A stretch of DNA of 64,000 bases from Xanthobacteraceae bacterium (GTDB taxonomy: Bacteria > Pseudomonadota > Alphaproteobacteria > Rhizobiales > Xanthobacteraceae): NCBI GenBank assembly GCA_019745775.1, contig JAIESR010000070.1:1-64000 (forward strand), written 5' to 3'. Shown here in pieces: positions 25,214 to 35,690 of the stretch. A model generated the notes under the pieces. It was not told the origin of the DNA. It was given only the letters and a program-made list of their open reading frames with translations, and made no database searches. The translations under genes were made by a program, and so were the position numbers. Every line of letters begins with the position of its first letter. The first letter of the stretch is position 1.

Positions 25214-25394
25214 TGTCGTTGTCCCAGTTTATTGACCTGCGAGCCCCTTCCCGCAGATTTTATTGCCAGCCCATCGTGCCCCTGGTTGTTTTTGCTCACG
25301 GCGGCCTGGACTCTGGCATTACAGGGCACTGCGCGGGGCGGCGCAAGCACAAGTTGGGAGAAAACCGACCCAATTGGCCAAAAGTCGAGGCTGA

Positions 25395-26252
25395 TCAGCC
25401 AACTTCTGCATGCCCGTGGAAAGCCTGCCGGAGCGCCCGCGCGACGGGCCCCGGCTTGCCGTCCCCGACCGGCTTTCCGTCAATCTTGATGATTGGCATG
25501 ACGATTTGGGTGGCGGACGACAGGAAGGCCTCCCGGGCAGCCTGCGCTTCCGCCACCGTGAAAGGGCGCTCCTCAAGGCTCAGGCCCTGGGCCGCGATGG
25601 CGCCGAGCAGCACGTCGCGGGTGATGCCGCGCAGGATGGCGGTATCGGCGGCACGGGTAACCACCTTGCCGCCGGCGGTGACGATCCAGGCATTGCTGGA
25701 CGAGCCCTCGGTCACGTTCCCTTCCCGATCGACGAACCAGGCCTCCCGTGCACCCTGCTCGCGCGCAGCCTGCTTGGCCAGCACGTTGGGCAGCAGCGAA
25801 ATCGACTTGATGTCGGGCCGGCCCCAGCGGTTGTCAGGTACGGTGACCACGCCGATGCCGGCCGCCGCCAGCTTCTCATTGCCGGCGTTGTCGAGTGTAC
25901 GGGCGGTCACCACCACTGCCGGCGCCGTGCCGGACCGCGGGAAGGCATGATCGCGCCGCGCCACGCCGCGGCTGACCTGGAGGTAGACGAGCCCGTTCTC
26001 CACGCGGTTGCGGCGGACGGTTTCGCGCATCACCACGCCGAGTGCGGCCGGCGACATCGGCATCGGCATGCGCAGCGCGGCGAGCGAACGTTCCAACCGA
26101 GCCATGTGCCGGCGCTCGTCGACCAGGCGGCCGTCCCGCACCTCGCAGACCTCGTAGACGCCGTCGGAGAACTGGTAGCCGCGATCCTCGACGTGAACCG
26201 TGGCCTCGCGCCACGGCCGGTAGCGGCCGTTCACATAAGCAATGCGGGACAT
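25395..26252 (-). CDS. dat: D-amino-acid aminotransferase (fold-type IV PLP enzyme)
   Basis: 285 aa from ATG 26252 (MSRIAYVNGRY). Family motifs: YVNGRYRPWREATVHVEDRGYQFSDGVYEV at the start, QVSRGVARRDHAFP, the PLP-lysine in RPDIKSISLLPNVLAKQAA and GNVTEGSSSNAWIV. These fit D-alanine transaminase rather than branched-chain BCAT, making D-Glu or other D-amino acids. Its place between the ntr genes and hfq is seen in related Bradyrhizobium-type genomes. Confidence 0.88.
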   Translation of the reverse strand: MSRIAYVNGRYRPWREATVHVEDRGYQFSDGVYEVCEVRDGRLVDERRHMARLERSLAALRMPMPMSPAALGVVMRETVRRNRVENGLVYLQVSRGVARRDHAFPRSGTAPAVVVTARTLDNAGNEKLAAAGIGVVTVPDNRWGRPDIKSISLLPNVLAKQAAREQGAREAWFVDREGNVTEGSSSNAWIVTAGGKVVTRAADTAILRGITRDVLLGAIAAQGLSLEERPFTVAEAQAAREAFLSSATQIVMPIIKIDGKPVGDGKPGPVARALRQAFHGHAEVG

Positions 26253-26327
26253 GAGGTTGGGGTGGTTCCTTCGGCGGACGCTAAAGACGAGCGACCGTAG
26301 CACGCCCGCCGCCGCGATCCATGGAGA

Positions 26328-27323
26328 TCAGCCTGTGCTGGACACAAACGAGCGAACGAAGGCCGAGCCGACGTTCGAATATTCGAAGGCGTGGAGCCCG
26401 AGTTCGTCGGCGATTTCGGTAAACGCCGCCACGCCGCGCACCGAATTGCCCTTAGGGTCGAGACGTGGCGAATAGGTGCCGATTCCGAGCTGGCGATTGA
26501 CCACCCCGCAGATGCCGCCGCCGACACCGCTCTTGGCCGGCACACCGACGTCGAACGCCCAGTTGCCGGAATAGTCGTACATGCCGCAGGTGAACATCAC
26601 CGCCAGCGTGCTGCGCACCGCCAGGAGATCGAACACCTGGCGGCCGGTTACCGGATTGTCGCCGACATGCGCCAGCGTCGAACCCATGTGCGCGAGGTCG
26701 GCGGCGGTCACAAGGATCGAGCACTGGCGGAAATAGATGTCGAGGATATCGTCGACCGAACCCTCCACTGCGCCCACATTACGCAGCAGGTGGCCGATGG
26801 CGCGGTTGCGATGTCCGGTGTCGGCTTCGGATCGGTAGACCGCCTCGTCGACGGCTAACGTCCGGCCGGCCGCTTCCGACAGCTTCTCGAGGATCAGCTC
26901 GAATGCGCCCTTGCCGACAAGCTTGTGCACGATGCCCGTCACCGTGATGGCGCCCGCGTTCACCATCGGGTTGAACGGCATGTTGGTGCGCGGATCGAAC
27001 ACGATGGAGTTGAAGGCGTCACCACTCGGCTCGACGCCGACCTTCGCCAGCACCGCCTCACGGCCCGCGAGCTCCAATGCCAAACAATAGACGAAGGCTT
27101 TTGACACCGATTGGATCGTGAAGGTCCTGTCCGTGTCGCCCACCGTGTGCAGGCCGCCGTCGACCGTGGCAATGGCAATGCCGAACGCCTCCGGATCGAC
27201 CCTGGTCAGCTCGGGAATGTAGTCAGCGAGCGCACCTGAACGGTTGGGGCGATGGCGCGCATGGGTATCGCACAAAAGCTCAACAAGCCGATTGCCCAGT
27301 ACGGGGCCGCGCTTCTGGTCCAT
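26328..27323 (-). CDS. glsA: Glutaminase
   Basis: 331 aa from ATG 27323; the frame is open much further upstream, but that part is antisense to the MFS gene and is not coding. Beta-lactamase-like glutaminase motifs: FTIQSVSKAFVY with the Ser72-x-x-Lys75 pair, NPMVNAGAI, the Tyr-containing MYDYSGNWAFDVGVPAKSGVGGG and a C-terminal GLHAFEYSNVGSAFVRS. It hydrolyses L-Gln to L-Glu and ammonia. It diverges from the MFS transporter across 87 bases and lies near the nitrogen-control genes, though such placement may be coincidence. Confidence 0.95.
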   Translation of the reverse strand: MDQKRGPVLGNRLVELLCDTHARHRPNRSGALADYIPELTRVDPEAFGIAIATVDGGLHTVGDTDRTFTIQSVSKAFVYCLALELAGREAVLAKVGVEPSGDAFNSIVFDPRTNMPFNPMVNAGAITVTGIVHKLVGKGAFELILEKLSEAAGRTLAVDEAVYRSEADTGHRNRAIGHLLRNVGAVEGSVDDILDIYFRQCSILVTAADLAHMGSTLAHVGDNPVTGRQVFDLLAVRSTLAVMFTCGMYDYSGNWAFDVGVPAKSGVGGGICGVVNRQLGIGTYSPRLDPKGNSVRGVAAFTEIADELGLHAFEYSNVGSAFVRSFVSSTG

Positions 27324-27410
27324 AACCGGTATTTTAGACCACGCAGCCTTGACGACCAGCAAGCTCCGTTGGCAACGCTGCACATAATTTCGGCTTCCCC
27401 GGGAGGGACC

Positions 27411-28670
27411 GTGACGGCAGGTGCAGGAGCGGGTGGCGCCCGGGCGCGACGTCTGGTGGCGACCGTTTGCGCGGCGCAGGTGCTGGTGCAGATCGGCGCC
27501 TTCTTCTGGCCGGCACTCCTCCCGACCATCATGCCGCTGTGGTCGCTCTCCAACAGCGAGGCCGGCTGGATCACCGCGATCTTTTACGGCGCCTATATGG
27601 CCTCGGTGCCGGTGCTGGTGACCCTCACTGATCGGGTCGATCCCAAGCGTGTCTATCTTTTCGGCGTGGCGGCGACCGTCGTCGGCCACCTGATGTTTTC
27701 GCTTTACGCGGACGGTTTCTGGTCGGCCTTCGCAACGCGCGCGCTGACCGGCGTGGGCTGGGCCGGCACCTACATGACCGGCCTGAAGCTCCTGGCCGAC
27801 CAGGTCGACGCCAAGATGATGTCGCGGGCAACGGCCGGTCATGCCGCCAGCATCGGCATTTCCGGCGCGCTCTCGTTCGCATGCGGCGACCTGATCGCGA
27901 ACCTCTCCGGGTGGCGCGCCGCATTCCTGGTGGCGGCGATCAGCGCGTCGGTGGCCTGGCTGATGATCGCGTTCGTGGTGCCGGCGGCCGAGGCTGCGAT
28001 GAAGCGCACCGCCACGGGTGGCCGCCTCTATGATTTCTTCCCGGTCTTCCGCAACCGCTCGGCCATGGCCTATGCGATGGCCTATTGCGTCCACACGCTC
28101 GAAATGAGCGCGTTGCGTGGCTGGGGCGTCGCGTTCCTCGGCTATGTTGCGCTCAGCACCGGCACTGGCAGCCATTTAGTTTCGCCCGCGCTGATCGCAA
28201 CCGGCCTCGGCCTCATCGGGACGGCGGCGAGCGTCGCCGGCAACGAAGCCGCGATCCGCTTCGGCCGCCGCCGGCTGGTGCAAACGGCGATGGGCGCGTC
28301 GGTGCTCATCGGGGCGGTGATCGGATTCGTTGGGCCGATGTCCTACGCGCTGGCGGCTGCCCTGATCACGATCTACGGCGTCATCGTGTGGCTGGATTCG
28401 TCCTCCCTCACCGCGGGTGCGGCGGGGACCGCCGATCCGGCGCGCCGCGGCGCCACGCTCGCGGTGCATTCGACGTTCGGGTACGCGGGCGGCTTCATCG
28501 GCCCGCTGCTGATCGGATGGACGCTCGACCTTTCGGGCGGGATGTCCACGATAGGCTGGGGCATGGCGTTCCTCGCCGTCGCCGTGCTGATGCTGTTGGC
28601 GCTGGTCGCGTTTTGCCTGATCCGGCCACGCGAACTCGCCGGCGACCGGGGCGCGGAGCCGGATCGTTAG
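27411..28670 (+). CDS. Major facilitator superfamily transporter
   Basis: 419 aa from GTG 27411, preceded by GGGAGG at five bases; the frame is open upstream to 27252 but that part overlaps the glsA start and lacks membrane character. About 12 membrane helices can be traced, starting LVATVCAAQVLVQIGAFFWPALLPTIMPLW, with a loop TDRVDPKRVY corresponding to the MFS A-motif and a second half beginning near MAYAMAYCVHTLEMSALRGW. The transported substrate is unknown. It diverges from glutaminase and is the only plus-strand gene between mazG and ispDF. Confidence 0.85.
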   Translation: MTAGAGAGGARARRLVATVCAAQVLVQIGAFFWPALLPTIMPLWSLSNSEAGWITAIFYGAYMASVPVLVTLTDRVDPKRVYLFGVAATVVGHLMFSLYADGFWSAFATRALTGVGWAGTYMTGLKLLADQVDAKMMSRATAGHAASIGISGALSFACGDLIANLSGWRAAFLVAAISASVAWLMIAFVVPAAEAAMKRTATGGRLYDFFPVFRNRSAMAYAMAYCVHTLEMSALRGWGVAFLGYVALSTGTGSHLVSPALIATGLGLIGTAASVAGNEAAIRFGRRRLVQTAMGASVLIGAVIGFVGPMSYALAAALITIYGVIVWLDSSSLTAGAAGTADPARRGATLAVHSTFGYAGGFIGPLLIGWTLDLSGGMSTIGWGMAFLAVAVLMLLALVAFCLIRPRELAGDRGAEPDR

Positions 28671-28678
28671 TCGATCCC

Positions 28679-30205
28679 CTATTCGTCCGACGTTGGCGCC
28701 GTCGGGGCCAGGCCGAGCGCAAACGAGGCAATGCGATTGAGCGGCGGCCTGAGCGCCACCGGGCCGGATATCTGGATGATGTCGATCGAATCCTTGTTTA
28801 GCCTCGCAAACACCTGTTCGGCGTAGCGCTGGATCTGCTCCGGAGATCCCTGTGCGAGCAGCTCGGCCGCGGTAGCAATCATGCCGTCGTTGCCTTCGAT
28901 CAGGCCCAGAGCCTTCTTCTGGACTTCCAGGAAAGCCTTGGTGGCCGCCCATTGCCGGCCGCCAGACTCCAGCAGCCGCCTGCGGCCGGCGTAGTACTCG
29001 AGCATGAGCTTGTCATTCAGCGAGTAGCTCCCTGCCTTCCGACCATTCGCATCGAGAAAATCGCGAATGGCCGGAAGCAGCATCCTCTCCTTGAATTCCT
29101 TGAGCAAAACATATTCGACCGCGCGCTCTGCGAACGCACGGCGCCGCGCTTCGAAATTGCGCTTCACGGCATCGCGAACCGCACGCGCCCAGGCCAAATC
29201 GTGTTCGGTCTGGGCAAGCAATTCGCGTTGCGCGCGGTTTTCGGCTGCCGCCTGCCGCTGTTCGGCATGAAGCCGTTCGAGCGTCGGTCGCCGCTGCTCA
29301 AATCCAGCCTGCGATTGCACGAGTTCTTTTTGATAGTGCTGGAATTGCGTCGCCAGCGCGCCTACTTGTGCGATCCGCTGATCGGTGGTTCCTTTGAGCG
29401 GCGGCAGGATGACGGGTTCCGGAGGCACGGACGTCGGGACGCTGTCTGCTGCGGGACCCGCCATCGCATATATCGGCGGCTTGGCTGGCGGGAGCTCCAT
29501 CTGAACCGGTACGCTGTGACGCGTCGGGGGCTTTTGCAGGCCCTGCTCCAGGACGCCCTCCGGCGCCGCAACCCACAGGTAGCGATGCAGATCGACGGCG
29601 AGCGCGTGATTATCCTTTTCGAGCGATTGCCGTCCTCCGCCCAGCGCGTCGCCGAGCCGGTCGAATTGGGCGGTGCGTTCGCGAACCCGTTGAGCGCGGG
29701 CGCCGGCCTCACGCGCGCGCTGCAAAAGGTTGGAGGTCTCATTGCGCAACGACGCGATGCGTTGCGGCACGACCTTGATCTCCGCTACCGCGCGGCTGAC
29801 GCGGCCGCTCGCCTCATGGGCCTGGTTGTAGGACACCTGCAAGTCGTTGCGGACGCCGCCGTAGAGCTGATCCAGAAGCGTATTGAGTTCATCGACACTG
29901 CGCGCGCTTGGTAAACCTCGCGCGCGCCGAGCGGCGTCCGAATAGCGGGCCAACTGGTCGAGCATCGCGGTGAAGCTGCGGGTCAGGTCCGGCAACGGAT
30001 CGTAGGTCGGAACGGAAACGGGAGGCCCGCCGCCGCCCCCGCTCCATCCGCAAACCCGCTTGCAATCATTGTCGCCACACGGCGCAGTGAGGCGGATGCC
30101 GCAAGAGCATAAGCAACTCACGGCCTTGCTTGGAACGCTTTGAGCGAACACGACTTCAGGCGCGGATACGACGATCCCCGCGACAACCAGCAACAGCCTG
30201 ATCAT
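28679..30205 (-). CDS. Exported Cys-rich and coiled-coil protein of unknown function
   Basis: 508 aa from ATG 30205. The signal peptide is residues 1-21 (LLLVVAGIVVSAPEVVFA). A cluster of six Cys follows at about 31, 33, 35, 43, 48 and 52 (CLCSC, PCGDNDCKRVC), then a glycine run. Residues 70-215 and 305-410 are long heptad-rich helices (RVSRAVAEIKVVPQRIASLRNE; FEQRRPTLERLHAEQRQAAA), separated by a Pro-rich linker (ELPPAKPPIYAMAG). It should be periplasmic. It sits between ntrX and the MFS gene, where relatives often have dat directly. No family is recognised. Confidence 0.7.
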   Translation of the reverse strand: MIRLLLVVAGIVVSAPEVVFAQSVPSKAVSCLCSCGIRLTAPCGDNDCKRVCGWSGGGGGPPVSVPTYDPLPDLTRSFTAMLDQLARYSDAARRARGLPSARSVDELNTLLDQLYGGVRNDLQVSYNQAHEASGRVSRAVAEIKVVPQRIASLRNETSNLLQRAREAGARAQRVRERTAQFDRLGDALGGGRQSLEKDNHALAVDLHRYLWVAAPEGVLEQGLQKPPTRHSVPVQMELPPAKPPIYAMAGPAADSVPTSVPPEPVILPPLKGTTDQRIAQVGALATQFQHYQKELVQSQAGFEQRRPTLERLHAEQRQAAAENRAQRELLAQTEHDLAWARAVRDAVKRNFEARRRAFAERAVEYVLLKEFKERMLLPAIRDFLDANGRKAGSYSLNDKLMLEYYAGRRRLLESGGRQWAATKAFLEVQKKALGLIEGNDGMIATAAELLAQGSPEQIQRYAEQVFARLNKDSIDIIQISGPVALRPPLNRIASFALGLAPTAPTSDE

Positions 30206-30326
30206 GGCCCAACCCGCAATACATGGTTGATTCCCGATTTTGCCAATCGACACCTGCGGTGTCGTTGCTTGAACTATCAACCAGGCGATGGCCCCGGACA
30301 AGGGGCGTCCCGCCGCAATGGCGCGC

Positions 30327-31697
30327 CTAGTCGATCCCGAGCGCCTTGAGCTTGCGATGCAGCGCGGAGCGCTCCATGCCGACGAACTCGGCGGTGCGCG
30401 AGATGTTGCCGCCGAAGCGGCTGATCTGCGCCACCAGATATTCGCGCTCGAACACCTCGCGTGCCTCCCGCAACGGCAGGCCCATGAGCTGCTCGCCGCC
30501 ATTGCCGTTCGGCATCGCCGGCACCATCGAGCCGACGTCCTGCGGCAGCATCGACGCGGTGATCACCGCATCAGGCTCGCCGCCGGCCAGGATCATCAGC
30601 CGCTCCACGTTGTTGCGAAGCTGGCGGACATTGCCGGGCCAGTCATGCGATTGCAGCACCGCCATGGCGTCCTCGCCGATGACCCGCTTGGGCAGGCCGG
30701 TGGCGATGGAAATCTGCTCCATGAAGTAGAGCACCAGGTCGGGAATATCCTCGCGCCGCTCCGCCAGCGGCGGCACCCGCACCGGCACCACCGAGAGCCG
30801 GTGGTAGAGGTCCTCACGGAATTTTCCGGCCACGATATCGGCTTCGATGTTGCGCGTGGTCGAGGACACGATGCGCACATCGACCGAAATCTTGGCCGAG
30901 CCGCCGACCCGTTGGAAGGTCTGGTCCACCAGCACGCGCAGGATCTTGTTCTGAGTTTCGCGCGGCATGTCGGCGATTTCGTCGATGAACAGCGTGCCGC
31001 CGTGCGCCTCCTCGAGCGCCCCGATCTTGCGCTCCTGCACGCCGTCTGACGCCTCGGTCCCGAACAGCTCGGTTTCCATGCGCTCCGGCGTCATGGCCGC
31101 CGCGTTGATGACCAGGAACGGCGCCTGCGCGCGCGACGACTGGCCGTGCAAGGTGCGCGCCGCTAGTTCCTTGCCGGAGCCGGACGGCCCGACGATCAGT
31201 ACGCGGCTATTGGTCGGGGCCACCTTCTCGACCGTGAGCCGCAGCTGGTTGATCGACGGCGAGTGCCCGACCAGCGCCGACGGCTGCGGCGCCAGCTGTT
31301 TGAGCGCCCTCACCTCGCGCTTGAGGCGCGAATTTTCCAGCGCCCGTTCGGCAACCAGCACCAGGCGGTCGGCCTTGAACGGCTTCTCGATGAAGTCATA
31401 GGCTCCCTTCTTGATCGCGGCGACAGCGGTCTCGATGTTGCCGTGGCCGGAGATCATCACGATCGGCAGATCGGGATGCTGCTGTTTGATCGCCTCGAGC
31501 AGCTGGAGCCCGTCGAGCCGGCTGCCTTGCAACCAGATGTCGAGGAACACAAGGTTCGGCCGCCGTGTCGATACGGCGTTCAAGGCGTCGTCGGAATCGC
31601 GCGAGGTGCGCGTCACGTAGCCTTCGTCCTGGAGGATCCCGGAGACCAGTTCCCGGATGTCGGTCTCGTCGTCAACGATGAGGATTTCAGCGCTCAT
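30327..31697 (-). CDS. ntrX: Response regulator NtrX
   Basis: 456 aa. Receiver domain 1-120 with phosphoacceptor Asp53 (NLVFLDIW) and Lys105 (EKPF). The AAA+ domain runs from 140, with Walker A GPSGSGKE at 170-177 and Walker B GGTLFIDE. The GAFTGA loop that contacts sigma-54 is missing: ELFGTEASDGVQERKIG stands in its place, as I recall for alphaproteobacterial NtrX. A Fis-type helix-turn-helix ends the protein (NISRTAEFVGMERSALHRKLKALG). With NtrY it controls nitrogen, redox or envelope genes. It begins 16 bases after ntrY. Confidence 0.95.
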   Translation of the reverse strand: MSAEILIVDDETDIRELVSGILQDEGYVTRTSRDSDDALNAVSTRRPNLVFLDIWLQGSRLDGLQLLEAIKQQHPDLPIVMISGHGNIETAVAAIKKGAYDFIEKPFKADRLVLVAERALENSRLKREVRALKQLAPQPSALVGHSPSINQLRLTVEKVAPTNSRVLIVGPSGSGKELAARTLHGQSSRAQAPFLVINAAAMTPERMETELFGTEASDGVQERKIGALEEAHGGTLFIDEIADMPRETQNKILRVLVDQTFQRVGGSAKISVDVRIVSSTTRNIEADIVAGKFREDLYHRLSVVPVRVPPLAERREDIPDLVLYFMEQISIATGLPKRVIGEDAMAVLQSHDWPGNVRQLRNNVERLMILAGGEPDAVITASMLPQDVGSMVPAMPNGNGGEQLMGLPLREAREVFEREYLVAQISRFGGNISRTAEFVGMERSALHRKLKALGID

Positions 31698-31713
31698 GGC
31701 TTGCGGACTCGGC

Positions 31714-33978
31714 TTACGGGTTGGTCGCTAGCTGTTGGGCTTTTGGCTCTGCGCTCGGTGGCGCGGGCGGATCAGCTGCAAATCTGAACCGTATCCACGC
31801 TCCCCTCTGGCCCGGCACTTTGGCCGAGGCGTCGTTAAGCTCGATCCCGCCGCCATGCTCCTCGGCAATGCGGCCGACGATCGCTAGACCGAGCCCCGTT
31901 CCCTTCTCGCGTGTGGTCACGTACGGTTCGAGCAGGCGGCTGCGGCTCTCCTTCGGCAGGCCGATGCCATTGTCGACCACGTCGATGATGATATCGCCGC
32001 CATCGCGGAACGCCGACAGGCGGATATGACCCTGCCCATTGCGCTCGGCCGGCGGCACGGCGCCGACGGCTTCGGTCGCGTTCTTGACGATGTTGGTCAG
32101 CGCCTGGGAGATCAGCCGGCGATCGAAGCGCGCCGGCATCGGATCCTCCACGACATCGGCGTCGATCTGGATGTCGGCGTTGCCCACGCGTTGCAGGAAG
32201 ACCACCTGCCGGACGGTGTCCGCGACATCTTCGCTGCCGATCACCGCCTTCGGCATGCGTGCGAATTGCGAGAACTCGTCCACCATGCGCTTGATGTCGT
32301 CGACCTGCCGGATGATCGTATCGGTACATTGCTGAAACACCGCCGGATCTTCGGTAATCGACTTTCCGTACTTGCGGCGCAGCCGCTCGGCGGAGAGCTG
32401 GATCGGCGTGAGCGGGTTCTTGATCTCGTGCGCGATGCGGCGCGCAATATCGGCCCAGGCCGAGGTGCGTTGCGCGCTGACCAGGTCGGTGATGTCGTCG
32501 AGGGTAACGACATAGCCATGATCGGATTCCGCCGACTGCTCGCTGGTCACGCGCACCGACAGATTGCGCTCGCGGTTGCCACGGCTGATCGTGACCTGCC
32601 CCTGCACCAGGCGCTGGCTGCCGGAACGTGCGGTGTCGAACAGTTCGGAGAGCTCCGGGACGATCTCGTCGAGCGGCTTGCCGAGCGCTTCCGCTTCGGT
32701 TTGCCCGATCAGGCGCTCTGCCGAGCGGTTGAGGATGCCGATGCGGCCGTCCGCATCGACGCCGATCACCCCCGCGCTCGCGCCCGCCAGCACCGCTTCG
32801 GTGAAACGGCGGCGGCTGTCGATCAGGTCGCGCGCGCGCACGATGTCGTCGCGCTGGGTGCGCAGGTCCTGTGTCATCTTGTTGAAGCTCTCGCCGAGCT
32901 GGGCGAGGTCGCCTTCCGAGCGCCGCGTCGGCACCTGGACGTAAAGATTGCCGGTCGAGATCACCTGCGCGGCGCCGATCAGGCGCCGGATCGGCGCCAC
33001 CAGATAGTTCGCGAAATTCAAGCCGATCCAGATCGCCGACAAGAGCACGATCAAGGCGATGACGGCATAGACCATCGCAAACGCGATCTGCAGACCCGGC
33101 CGCAGCTCCTCGATGAAGGCAAACTGCTCGACGCCCTGCTGCGTTGCCTTCAGCTGCGTCACCACCCGAGGATCGAGCACCCGCGCGACATAGAGATAGG
33201 TGTCGGTGTAACCGCGCAGCTTGATCAGGCCGGCAACGTGATTGTCGTCGATGAACATGCCGATCTGCGGCTCGCTGTCGCTGATCGTCGTCAGCACCTG
33301 CCGCGAAGGCTTGATGAAATTCTGATTGGCGACCTGCACGGCGGCCTGATCGACCGCGTTGGCGTCGCGGTCGAATACGATGATCGCGCCGAGCCTCCGG
33401 ACATCGGCTTGGAAATTCACGAACTTGTGGAACTCGGCCCGGTCCTCGTCGAATATCGGTTTGGCGCGAGCGAGTTCGATGGCTACCGCAATGGTGTCGG
33501 CGCGCACCAGCCCGTGCTGGTCGCGCAGATAGGCCTGGGCCACCACGAAGGCATTCTCGATCAGCCGCTTGGTCTGCGTGGAGAACATGGTGTCGAAGCC
33601 ACGATTGAGGGTCACGGTGGCGACGACCGCGACCAGGACCGCGGGCACTGCGGCAATGATCGAGAACAGGGCGACGATGCGGACGTGCAGCCGCGAGCCC
33701 GCCCGGCCTCGCCGGCGCGCCTGAAACACCCGCCAGATTTCCCAGCCGATGATGCCGAGCAGAAGCACCACCGTCGCGGCGTTGCCGTACAGCAGCGCCT
33801 TAACGACTTCGTCAGTCGGCAGGATCGGTGTCAGGTTGGCGAGCACCAGGAAGGTGGCGAGCGCCGACAGGAGCGCCAGCGCAACGGCCACGACACCCAG
33901 AATGCGCGCCAGCTTGCCCGGGACCGCGGTGGCGGCAGCAGCAAGCTCGGCAGTGGCGGCCTGGCCGACATTGGTCAT
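31714..33978 (-). CDS. ntrY: Sensor histidine kinase NtrY
   Basis: 754 aa from ATG 33978; the frame is open upstream but without membrane character. Membrane helices at about 27-48, 63-83 and 100-123 precede a periplasmic sensor part (125-295), then a fourth helix at 298-320. A HAMP (325-380) and a PAS domain (392-500) follow. The kinase core has His517 in [18 protein letters not shown] and ATP-site motifs NIVKNA, VDNGIGLP and GTGLGLAIV. It phosphorylates NtrX, encoded 16 bases downstream. A candidate sigma-54 promoter lies about 135 bases upstream. Confidence 0.96.
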   Translation of the reverse strand: MTNVGQAATAELAAAATAVPGKLARILGVVAVALALLSALATFLVLANLTPILPTDEVVKALLYGNAATVVLLLGIIGWEIWRVFQARRRGRAGSRLHVRIVALFSIIAAVPAVLVAVVATVTLNRGFDTMFSTQTKRLIENAFVVAQAYLRDQHGLVRADTIAVAIELARAKPIFDEDRAEFHKFVNFQADVRRLGAIIVFDRDANAVDQAAVQVANQNFIKPSRQVLTTISDSEPQIGMFIDDNHVAGLIKLRGYTDTYLYVARVLDPRVVTQLKATQQGVEQFAFIEELRPGLQIAFAMVYAVIALIVLLSAIWIGLNFANYLVAPIRRLIGAAQVISTGNLYVQVPTRRSEGDLAQLGESFNKMTQDLRTQRDDIVRARDLIDSRRRFTEAVLAGASAGVIGVDADGRIGILNRSAERLIGQTEAEALGKPLDEIVPELSELFDTARSGSQRLVQGQVTISRGNRERNLSVRVTSEQSAESDHGYVVTLDDITDLVSAQRTSAWADIARRIAHEIKNPLTPIQLSAERLRRKYGKSITEDPAVFQQCTDTIIRQVDDIKRMVDEFSQFARMPKAVIGSEDVADTVRQVVFLQRVGNADIQIDADVVEDPMPARFDRRLISQALTNIVKNATEAVGAVPPAERNGQGHIRLSAFRDGGDIIIDVVDNGIGLPKESRSRLLEPYVTTREKGTGLGLAIVGRIAEEHGGGIELNDASAKVPGQRGAWIRFRFAADPPAPPSAEPKAQQLATNP

Positions 33979-34112
33979 CGCGCGCGACACCGACTGTGTG
34001 GGATGTTGCAATAAAGCGACTCCGAGTCCCCTGCTCGTCCGCCGAAGTGATGCTTTTGTACAACAATGTTGCCGGATTGCGACAATTCCGGGGCCATAAG
34101 TACATCGGATCC

Positions 34113-34128
34113 TGCACTTATCGTGCCG
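34113..34128 (-). promoter_or_regulatory. Candidate sigma-54 promoter for ntrYX
   Basis: Read on the minus strand, CGGCACGATAAGTGCA has GG and GC separated by exactly 10 bases, as in the -24/-12 elements of the TGGCAC-N5-TTGC consensus, with two mismatches. It lies in the 256-base gap between ntrC and ntrY, pointing toward ntrY, and would give a leader of about 125 bases. Confidence 0.45.
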
Positions 34129-34234
34129 AATTGGGCCAGGGGCCAGCCGGGCATGTGGTGCCGCGCCCACACACCTGCGCGGGGTTGGGATCGGGCCTGA
34201 TGTCTGCCGTCCTGCAACCAAGCAGGAACCGGCC

Positions 34235-35683
<1,449 letters not shown>

Positions 35684-35690
35684 CCCCTCT

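Noticed and set aside
27324-28175. Upstream extension of the glutaminase frame
   Set aside because: This part is antisense to the MFS gene and has Arg/His-rich composition; glutaminase homology begins at ATG 27323.
32026-34014. A 662-codon open frame on the plus strand
   Set aside because: Antisense to ntrY, which has all kinase motifs; no family features in the antisense product.
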